A stretch of DNA of 6,917 bases, taken from contig CALCNS010000039.1 of assembly GCA_937897315.1 (NCBI GenBank), forward strand, positions 1 through 6,917, read 5' to 3'. This DNA is from an uncultured Bacillota bacterium (GTDB taxonomy: Bacteria > Bacillota > JAAYKD01). The first letter of the stretch is position 1. Each line of letters starts with the position of its first letter. Positions 1-6,917 of the stretch are shown in pieces. Below the pieces are notes generated by a model. It was not told where the DNA came from and did not search any database. It worked only from the letters and a program-made list of their open reading frames with translations. The position numbers and the translations under genes are program-made.

Positions 1-1
1 A

Positions 2-250
2 ACCATCTTTTTGACTGCCTTGTCGGGGGTGCCTACTTTATTTGATGCGGTCTTAGGTTACTGGATTGGCAATATTTCCGATTATTTTATTGCTTTATCT
101 CTGGCTGGCGCTGGAGGAGCGATGCTGTATGTCACCTACTGTGAAATCATGCCTCAAGTCATTTTGATGAATAAAGGACGAACTCCTGCTATCTTCACTC
201 TCATTGGACTGATGGCAGGTCTCTTGCTCATTCAGGTTTTAGGGCACTAA
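2..250 (+). CDS. ZIP-family metal transporter, C-terminal fragment (5' end outside window)
   Basis: The reading frame is open from the left edge to a TAA stop, giving the last 82 residues of a longer protein. The first in-frame TTG at position 11 is internal rather than a start. The fragment is very hydrophobic, with about three membrane segments: residues 1-23 or so, a glycine- and alanine-rich helix containing GAGGAMLYVTYCEIMP (about residues 34-52), and a last helix ending in LLLIQVLGH at the C-terminus. The AGAMLYV..E..P pattern followed by a final helix is typical of the end of ZIP proteins (ZupT/GufA type), which import Zn, Fe or Mn across the inner membrane. The metal-binding helices 4 and 5 lie outside the window, so substrate cannot be judged. 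The gene converges on the DUF3343 gene and overlaps it by 12 bp. Family assignment is fairly safe; the exact subtype is not. Confidence 0.72.
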   Translation, partial: TIFLTALSGVPTLFDAVLGYWIGNISDYFIALSLAGAGGAMLYVTYCEIMPQVILMNKGRTPAIFTLIGLMAGLLLIQVLGH

Positions 251-505
251 AGAAACCTCTTTCAAATCGTTCTTCGTGATATGGAATACCTTTTCAAATT
301 CTAGCTGTTCTGAGAGCATCTTTGTTTTAACCACTTCCCATTCTTGAAGAGAAACTCTCGCAGCCATACCACAGGTCGCACTGATTTTTCTGGGCACCGG
401 AATCAACCGCACTTGTAAAGAATGCGCTTTCATATCCCTTTCGAATCGTAAAGCGGTATGAACATTTTGAAAGGTGACACAACAATAGTCTGTATCTAGG
501 ATCAT
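239..505 (-). CDS. DUF3343 protein (putative Se/S carrier-like)
   Basis: This is a small soluble protein of 88 residues with no signal peptide or membrane segment. An N-terminal strand with a Cys pair (C8, C9) is followed by TFQNVHTALRFER, and then by the most diagnostic stretch, RLIPVPRKISATCGMA (residues 33-48). The PxPR..S..CG pattern with Cys45 is the hallmark of the DUF3343 family, annotated as a putative selenium/sulfur carrier-like domain. The biochemical role of the family is not firmly established, and the conserved cysteine suggests thiol, persulfide or selenol chemistry. The ATG is preceded by AAAGGAGA at 511-518 with good spacing, which fixes the start. The gene lies 43 bp downstream of purC, behind a hairpin terminator, with no room for an obvious promoter of its own. 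Its 3' end overlaps the convergent ZIP gene. Length is normal for the family. Confidence 0.75.
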   Translation of the reverse strand: MILDTDYCCVTFQNVHTALRFERDMKAHSLQVRLIPVPRKISATCGMAARVSLQEWEVVKTKMLSEQLEFEKVFHITKNDLKEVSLVP

Positions 506-518
506 AAGATTCTCCTTT

Positions 519-551
519 GAAAAAGGCAGCCATATAGGCCGCCTTTTTTTA
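519..551. terminator. Bidirectional Rho-independent terminator between purC and DUF3343 gene
   Basis: The stem pairs 520-527 with 541-548 and 529-531 with 537-539, with one A/C mismatch (528/540) and an ATATA loop at 532-536. Read on the minus strand it follows purC, overlaps its TAA stop, and ends in five T residues. Read on the plus strand it ends in seven T residues (544-550), so it should work at least as well for a transcript coming from the ZIP gene. The minus-strand T-run is separated by only one base from the DUF3343 Shine-Dalgarno sequence. Confidence 0.8.
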
Positions 552-1442
552 TTCCATTAAGTCACGACCGGTTAACACTTTGTATGCACCTAGATATCGG
601 TCGATGGTTCCTTGAATGACCCAATCCGGTAACATGGGTGCAGGAGGTTCTTTGTTCCAATCGGTTGTTTCTAACCAGTCACGAATGAACTGCTTGTCAA
701 GACTGGCTTGTGATTGACCTTTCTTATACTCCGATAAAAGCCAAAACCGCGAACTATCGGGGGTAAAACATTCATCGATGAGTATGATCTCACCTTGATA
801 CAACCCAAACTCAAATTTCGTGTCGGCTAAAATAATGCCCTTCTCCAATGCATAAGCCGCTGCTTCTTTGTATAGTCTCATCGAAATCTCTTTGAGCTTG
901 TTCGCTAATTCAACACCAACAATTTCGTTCATGCGCTCAAAAGAAATATTTTCATCGTGACCTACATTATTCTTCGCTGCCGGTGTAAAAATAGGTTCCG
1001 GTAATTTTTCTGAATCCACGAGCCCTTTTGGCAAAGTGATACCACATACCGTACCCTGCTTTTGATATTCCTTCCAACCAGAACCGGCTAAGTAACCACG
1101 AACAACACACTCTACTGGCACTACCTCTGCTTTTTTTACCAGCATGCTTCTTCCCTGCAGTTGTTCAGGATATCGGCAAATAGGTTCAGGCATGTCTGCT
1201 ACATGGGTTGTAATCATATGATTCGGTACGATATGAGCAAACTTCTCAAACCAGAACTTTGAAATTTGAGTTAATACCTGTCCTTTATGAGCTATACCGG
1301 TTGGCAGAACCACGTCAAAAGCAGAAACTCGATCGGTAGCTATGAGTAAAAGGGCATCTCCTACATCATAGATATCGCGGACTTTGCCTTTGGACCTAAG
1401 CTGTAATTCGAGGAAACTTGTATCCGTAACAACATTTGCCAT
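549..1442 (-). CDS. purC: Phosphoribosylaminoimidazole-succinocarboxamide synthase (SAICAR synthetase), long form
   Basis: PurC is a cytoplasmic enzyme of de novo purine synthesis. It uses ATP to join aspartate to CAIR, giving SAICAR. Family signatures appear in order along the 297 residues: KGKVRD (18-23) and ATDR (35-38) in the ATP-binding lobe, SAFD (40-43), RGYLAGSGW (115-123), TPAAK (153-157), GHDENIS (161-167), LADTKFEFG (205-213) and TPDSSRFW (227-234). Size and the TPDSSRFW motif match the long form rather than the shorter E. coli/Bacillus form. The frame opens at a GTG (1451), but the ATG at 1442 is preferred because GAGGAG (1451-1456) lies 8 nt before it, whereas that SD overlaps the GTG. 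An unusual detail is NN after TPAAK where Ala-Glu is common. No other pur gene is nearby, and an extended -10 promoter precedes it. Confidence 0.95.
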   Translation of the reverse strand: MANVVTDTSFLELQLRSKGKVRDIYDVGDALLLIATDRVSAFDVVLPTGIAHKGQVLTQISKFWFEKFAHIVPNHMITTHVADMPEPICRYPEQLQGRSMLVKKAEVVPVECVVRGYLAGSGWKEYQKQGTVCGITLPKGLVDSEKLPEPIFTPAAKNNVGHDENISFERMNEIVGVELANKLKEISMRLYKEAAAYALEKGIILADTKFEFGLYQGEIILIDECFTPDSSRFWLLSEYKKGQSQASLDKQFIRDWLETTDWNKEPPAPMLPDWVIQGTIDRYLGAYKVLTGRDLME

Positions 1443-1450
1443 CGTGTCCA

Positions 1451-1456
1451 CTCCTC
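1451..1456 (-). promoter_or_regulatory. purC ribosome binding site deciding the start codon
   Basis: GAGGAG on the minus strand lies 8 nt upstream of the ATG at 1442. The upstream in-frame GTG at 1451 starts with the last G of this same motif and so could not use it, which supports the ATG start. Confidence 0.75.
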
Positions 1457-1475
1457 ACTTTTTTATTTGTTCTAG

Positions 1476-1504
1476 AGTATACCATAAAATGGATGACTTG
1501 AACA
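1476..1504 (-). promoter_or_regulatory. Predicted sigma-A-type promoter for purC (extended -10)
   Basis: In the 67-bp murA-purC gap the minus strand reads TGGTATACT (1484-1476), a TGn-extended -10 with hexamer TATACT. The -35 is weak: TGTTCA at 1504-1499 with 17-bp spacing, or TTCAAG at 1502-1497 with 15 bp. The implied start near 1469 gives a leader of about 27 nt, just enough for the purC Shine-Dalgarno and too short for a riboswitch. No Bacillus-type PurR box was recognised by eye. Confidence 0.6.
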
Positions 1505-1509
1505 GAGGA

Positions 1510-2763
1510 TTAATCCATTCTTTTTATGCATGCTCCGATTCCTTGTAGTTTTTTCTCGAGTTGCATATAGCCCCGATCGATATGGAAAATGTCGTGTACA
1601 ATGGTTTCACCTTCTGCAGCTAAACCAGCCAAAACCAATGCGGAACCTGCTCGTAAATCCGTCGCACGAACCGGTGCTCCCATCAACCTGTTCACTCCTT
1701 GAATATAAGCTATTCTACCATCAATTCGAATATTAGCCCCCATGCGGATGAATTCATTGACATGCATAAAACGATTCTCAAACACCGTTTCGGTGATGGT
1801 GCTGTTGCCAATGGATTTCGCTTGTAGAGCCATAAATTGTGCTTGCATATCGGTTGGAAACCCGGGATACGGTAAAGTTGTAATATGAGTGGGTAGCGTC
1901 GTCTTGCCACCCATCACCCGTATACCCTCGGGATATTCGGTCAATAGATGTCCTGCCTCTCGTAATTTGGCTAATACCGGTTTCAAATGATCTGACACCG
2001 CATTTTCTACCAGAACATCTCCCTGCGTGATGGCTGCTGCCACTAAAAATGTACCCGCTTCAATCCGATCGGGAATGATTTCGTGCTGAGTAGCTCTTAG
2101 GGTTTTTACCCCTTCGATTCGAATCAAATTGGTACCGGCTCCATGGATTTTTGCACCGCACGCATTTAGGAACGTGGCTAGGTCGCTAATTTCGGGTTCA
2201 GCAGCTGCGTTTTCTAAGATGGTTGTTCCTTCTGCTAACGTTGCAGCCATGAGAATGTTTTGTGTTGCTCCTACAGAAGGAAAATCCAAGTAAATTTTAG
2301 TACCTTTTAATTGGGTTGATTTTGCTTGAACATATCCGTGTGCGAGTTCCAGTTCCGCTCCTAAAGCCTCTAATCCTTTTAAATGCAAATCCACGGGGCG
2401 AGTACCAATGGCACATCCACCCGGCATAGCCACTTTTGCTTCTTTGAATCGGGTTAGAAGTGGTCCTAGAATGACGAAAGAGGCGCGCATCCCCGAAACC
2501 AGGTCATAGGGTGCTTCAGTCTTCACAACGTGACTGGCATCTACCCACAATCGATCTTCCTCTCGTTGCAGATGTACCCCTAAAGATTCCAATATCTTCA
2601 TCATTAAGCGAACATCATCTAACTCATAGGGAACTCCTGTTAGAAGGCAAGGTTCAGGAATTAACAGCGTCGATGCCATGATGGGTAGTACGGCATTTTT
2701 TGCTCCATGTACAGGTATTCTACCGGAAGTTGGATGATTTCCCCAAATATGAAAAGTCGACAT
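1510..2763 (-). CDS. murA: UDP-N-acetylglucosamine 1-carboxyvinyltransferase (MurA)
   Basis: MurA is a cytoplasmic enzyme that transfers enolpyruvate from PEP to UDP-GlcNAc, the first committed step of peptidoglycan synthesis and the target of fosfomycin. From the ATG at 2763 the protein has 417 residues, the usual length. Key residues fall at or near E. coli numbering: Lys22 and Asn23 (GAKNAVLPI), the PEP-reactive Cys117 in PGGCAIGTRPVDLHL, Asp305 in GFPTDMQAQFMAL, and Arg397 in HIDRGY. The presence of Cys rather than Asp at 117 predicts ordinary fosfomycin sensitivity at the target level. A longer frame back to 2802 is rejected because GGAGGA (2771-2776) sits 7 nt before the chosen ATG and would be translated in the longer form. 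Firmicutes often carry two MurA paralogues, and the copy next to the ATP synthase operon is a recurrent arrangement. The N-terminal MSTFHIWGNHPTSGR is somewhat divergent. Confidence 0.95.
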   Translation of the reverse strand: MSTFHIWGNHPTSGRIPVHGAKNAVLPIMASTLLIPEPCLLTGVPYELDDVRLMMKILESLGVHLQREEDRLWVDASHVVKTEAPYDLVSGMRASFVILGPLLTRFKEAKVAMPGGCAIGTRPVDLHLKGLEALGAELELAHGYVQAKSTQLKGTKIYLDFPSVGATQNILMAATLAEGTTILENAAAEPEISDLATFLNACGAKIHGAGTNLIRIEGVKTLRATQHEIIPDRIEAGTFLVAAAITQGDVLVENAVSDHLKPVLAKLREAGHLLTEYPEGIRVMGGKTTLPTHITTLPYPGFPTDMQAQFMALQAKSIGNSTITETVFENRFMHVNEFIRMGANIRIDGRIAYIQGVNRLMGAPVRATDLRAGSALVLAGLAAEGETIVHDIFHIDRGYMQLEKKLQGIGACIKRMD

Positions 2764-2770
2764 TGAACAT

Positions 2771-2776
2771 TCCTCC
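2771..2776 (-). promoter_or_regulatory. murA ribosome binding site deciding the start codon
   Basis: GGAGGA on the minus strand is spaced 7 nt from the ATG at 2763. It lies inside the longer open frame starting at 2802, which argues against that upstream start. No convincing promoter was found in the 93-bp stretch between the atpC terminator and this site. Confidence 0.75.
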
Positions 2777-2850
2777 AAGTGCTTTCGATTCAAACACAAC
2801 ATTCTTTATTTCGCGGTAATGGACATCGAATCCTTTGCCGAAAGGGTACA

Positions 2851-2884
2851 TAACAAAGCCGTGGAGACAACCATCTCCACGGCT
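2851..2884 (-). terminator. Rho-independent terminator of the ATP synthase operon
   Basis: A perfect 11-bp stem pairs AGCCGTGGAGA (2857-2867) with TCTCCACGGCT (2874-2884) around a 6-nt loop. It starts 5 nt after the atpC TAA. On the minus strand it is followed by TTTGTTA, a T-rich but interrupted tail, so termination may be incomplete and allow some read-through into murA. Confidence 0.85.
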
Positions 2885-2889
2885 GCTGT

Positions 2890-3303
2890 TTATTCGCGAT
2901 TGCTTTGGGCAATCTTCAAACGGGAAACTGCTCTTTGTAAGGCGGCTTCTGCTCTCTCTTGATCGGTAGTATCGTCAGCTTTTAATAATCTCTCTTCTGC
3001 ACGGCGCTTTGCTTCTTCCGCACGGGCTACATCAATATGCTTCGGCCATTCGGCACTGCGCAATAGGAATGTAGCTTTCTTACCTTCCATTTCCATGAAA
3101 CCACCCCCAACCGAGACGATTTGCATGGTACCGTTTTCGTCGCGAATCCTTAAAGGACTGGGTTTCAAAGCGGCCACGACAGGTATGTGTCCCGCCATCA
3201 CGGCCATTTCACCTTCTACCGTGTGCATGATTACCATATCAGCCTCACCACGCCAAAAACGCCCCTGAGCCGTGACGATTTCTACATCGAATTTCTTCGC
3301 CAT
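2890..3303 (-). CDS. atpC: F1F0 ATP synthase epsilon subunit
   Basis: Epsilon is part of the rotating central stalk with gamma, and its C-terminal helices can inhibit ATP hydrolysis. The 137-residue protein has the N-terminal beta-sandwich (about 1-86, with GEMAVMAGHIPVVAAL and VSVGGGFMEM) and a complete helical C-terminal domain (about 91-135). The IDVARA motif (90-95) matches the I(L)DxxRA ATP-binding motif of Bacillus-type epsilon. Glu85, Asp91, Arg94, Arg101, Arg124 and Arg128 fall in register with the ATP ligands reported for Bacillus PS3 epsilon, by my memory-based alignment. The ATG has AAGGAGAG upstream. The gap to atpD is only 11 nt, and the atpD TAA stop runs into this ribosome binding site, so translational coupling is likely. 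It is the last gene of the operon, followed by a strong hairpin. Confidence 0.95.
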   Translation of the reverse strand: MAKKFDVEIVTAQGRFWRGEADMVIMHTVEGEMAVMAGHIPVVAALKPSPLRIRDENGTMQIVSVGGGFMEMEGKKATFLLRSAEWPKHIDVARAEEAKRRAEERLLKADDTTDQERAEAALQRAVSRLKIAQSNRE

Positions 3304-3314
3304 TGCTTCTCTCC

Positions 3315-5599
<2,285 letters not shown>

Positions 5600-5601
<2 letters not shown>

Positions 5602-5620
5602 GGGAATGCCTCCTTCCCAT
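5600..5620 (-). promoter_or_regulatory. Hairpin at the atpG translation start
   Basis: ATGGGAA (5600-5606) and TTCCCAT (5614-5620) are perfect complements, giving a 7-bp stem with three G-C pairs and a 7-nt loop. In the mRNA the loop is GGAGGCA, so it displays the Shine-Dalgarno core, while the first two bases of the atpG start codon are paired in the stem. Such a structure could lower gamma translation relative to alpha and beta, but function is inferred only from position. Confidence 0.55.
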
Positions 5621-5624
5621 TGCG

Positions 5625-6917
5625 TTAAGCCACACCAAAGATCGCTTTGAACTCTTTGATGGCTCTTTCCAAAGCAGCCCGATTTTCATCGGTTAATCTT
5701 TTGGTGGTGTTGATATCATTGATGATTTCTGCATGTTGATCTCGAATAAATGCCAAGAAATCACGTTCAAACGGCTGGATTTTCTCAATGGAATATTCGT
5801 CCAAATGTCCATTCACAGCTGTATAAATAGAGATTACTTGCTCTTCTACCGACATAGGAACGTTTTCACCCTGCTTCAGCAACTCGGTCAATCGAGCTCC
5901 ACGGTTCAAACGGAACTTGGTTTCATCATCTAAATCCGAACCGAATTGAGCGAAAGAAACCAATTCACGATATTGAGCCAGTTCTGCTTTCATACGTCCT
6001 GCGACTTGCTTCATGGCACGAATCTGAGCGTCACCACCCACACGAGAAACCGAAATACCAACGTTCATTGCCGGACGTTGACCAGAGAAAAATAGGTCAT
6101 TCTCTAAGAAAACTTGGCCGTCGGTAATCGAAATAATGTTGGTCGGTATGTAAGCGGAGACGTCACCTGCTTGTGTTTCGACAATAGGTAGAGCGGTCAA
6201 AGAACCTCCACCCAGTTGATCGGATAATTTAGCAGCACGTTCTAATAAGCGGGAATGCAAATAAAAAACATCGCCTGGGAATGCTTCACGCCCTGGTGGG
6301 CGGCGCAACAACAAGGAAACGGTTCGATAGGCGACAGCATGTTTGGTTAAATCATCATAAACGATGAGTACATGCTTGCCCTGATGCATAAACTCTTCCC
6401 CAATAGCACATCCGGCATATGCAGAAATAAACTGCAAAGCAGGAGGTTCAGAAGCGGAAGCCGCCACCACAATGGTGTAATCCATGGAACCATAATCTTC
6501 TAGTTTTTTTACGACACGAGCCACACTGGATGACTTCTGACCTATGGCAACGTAAATACAAATAATATCTTTGCCTTTTTGGTTGATAATGGTGTCCACA
6601 GCCATGGCTGTTTTCCCAGTACCACGGTCTCCAATGATTAATTCGCGTTGTCCCCGGCCAATGGGAGTCATGGAGTCGACGACTTTTAACCCGGTGGCCA
6701 GTGACTCAAATACGGGTTGACGGTCGATGATTCCGGGAGCTAAGGTTTCCACCGGACGGAATCCAGTAGAGGCAATAGGACCTTTCCCATCGATTGGTTC
6801 TCCAACAGCATTGATGACTCGGCCAATTAGGGCATCTCCTACCGGCACAGACATGACACGGCGGGTTCCGCGAACTGTCTGACCTTCTTTAATATCTTCC
6901 TCTGGTCCAAGTAAAAT
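5625..6917 (-). CDS. atpA: F1F0 ATP synthase alpha subunit, partial (N-terminus outside window)
   Basis: Alpha alternates with beta in the F1 head and carries the non-catalytic nucleotide sites. The frame is open to the right edge, so 430 residues are visible and about 73 N-terminal residues are missing, assuming the usual length of about 503. The visible part starts [13 protein letters not shown] in the N-terminal barrel; the ATG at 6854 is internal. Visible motifs (fragment numbering) are the P-loop GDRGTGKT (96-103), AIGQK with the Gln that replaces the catalytic Glu of beta (Gln127), Walker B LIVYDD (184-189), [20 protein letters not shown] (202-221), the arginine finger in SVSRVGG (Arg292), and the C-terminal helical bundle ending FKAIFGVA. 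Unusual residues are Gly for Gln in the P-loop (normally GDRQTGKT) and Thr for Gln in AYRTVSLL. It is followed by atpG after 23 nt. Confidence 0.97.
   Translation of the reverse strand: MLLGPEEDIKEGQTVRGTRRVMSVPVGDALIGRVINAVGEPIDGKGPIASTGFRPVETLAPGIIDRQPVFESLATGLKVVDSMTPIGRGQRELIIGDRGTGKTAMAVDTIINQKGKDIICIYVAIGQKSSSVARVVKKLEDYGSMDYTIVVAASASEPPALQFISAYAGCAIGEEFMHQGKHVLIVYDDLTKHAVAYRTVSLLLRRPPGREAFPGDVFYLHSRLLERAAKLSDQLGGGSLTALPIVETQAGDVSAYIPTNIISITDGQVFLENDLFFSGQRPAMNVGISVSRVGGDAQIRAMKQVAGRMKAELAQYRELVSFAQFGSDLDDETKFRLNRGARLTELLKQGENVPMSVEEQVISIYTAVNGHLDEYSIEKIQPFERDFLAFIRDQHAEIINDINTTKRLTDENRAALERAIKEFKAIFGVA

Noticed and set aside
234..258. AGGTTT/AAACCT hairpin across the convergent stop codons as a terminator
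   Set aside because: Only a 6-bp AT-rich stem with a long loop and no T-run in either direction; too weak to call.
327..533. 68-codon minus-strand frame overlapping the DUF3343 gene
   Set aside because: It starts inside the terminator loop, lacks a ribosome binding site, and resembles no family; it is an out-of-frame shadow.
1443..1451. GTG start for purC adding three residues
   Set aside because: The Shine-Dalgarno overlaps the GTG, whereas the ATG at 1442 has ideal spacing.
1443..1509. Riboswitch or PurR operator upstream of purC
   Set aside because: The gap is 67 bp and the predicted leader about 27 nt, with no aptamer-like structure or recognisable PurR box.
1488..1519. AATGGAT/ATCCATT hairpin at the 3' end of murA as a terminator
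   Set aside because: A 7-bp stem with an 18-nt loop and only TTT following; it also overlaps the purC promoter. It might reduce read-through but cannot be supported as a terminator.
2764..2802. Longer murA start adding 13 residues
   Set aside because: The strong GGAGGA site lies inside this extension, and the shorter form puts Lys22, Asp305 and Arg397 at canonical positions.

Overview
This window is an ordinary-looking housekeeping stretch from a bacterium. It most resembles a low-to-mid GC Firmicute (Bacillota). Support for that: F1-ATPase genes in the order atpA-atpG-atpD-atpC followed directly by murA (an arrangement known from Bacilli, Clostridia and Negativicutes), strong AAGGAGG-type ribosome binding sites, a DUF3343 protein, and an AtpC with Bacillus-type ATP-binding residues. 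The long-form PurC (about 297 aa instead of the roughly 240 aa usual in Bacilli) hints at Negativicutes or a related lineage, but this is only an inference.

Layout. All genes except the first lie on the minus strand, so they read from right to left. From the right edge: atpA (alpha, 5' end cut off by the window), atpG (gamma), atpD (beta) and atpC (epsilon) form the 3' half of the ATP synthase operon. The gaps are 23, 37 and 11 nt, each holding a clear Shine-Dalgarno sequence. A strong hairpin terminator follows atpC. Next come murA (first committed step of peptidoglycan synthesis) and purC (purine synthesis, with its own predicted extended -10 promoter). A second hairpin overlaps the purC stop codon, and a small DUF3343 gene follows. 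At the left edge, the 3' end of a ZIP-family metal transporter gene on the plus strand converges on the DUF3343 gene and overlaps it by 12 bp.

How the genes relate. The four F1 subunits build the catalytic head of one rotary complex. MurA, PurC and the DUF3343 protein belong to separate housekeeping functions and are linked only by position. No tRNA, rRNA, CRISPR, transposon or phage signal is visible, and no gap without a gene exceeds about 130 bp.

Points worth a second look are mostly small-scale: a hairpin presenting the atpG Shine-Dalgarno in its loop and the start codon in its stem; a palindrome over the atpG stop codon; a terminator that abuts the DUF3343 ribosome binding site and could also end the opposing ZIP transcript; unusual residues in conserved AtpA and AtpD motifs; and a complete ATP-sensing residue set in AtpC. 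I found no evidence for a previously undescribed multi-gene system.
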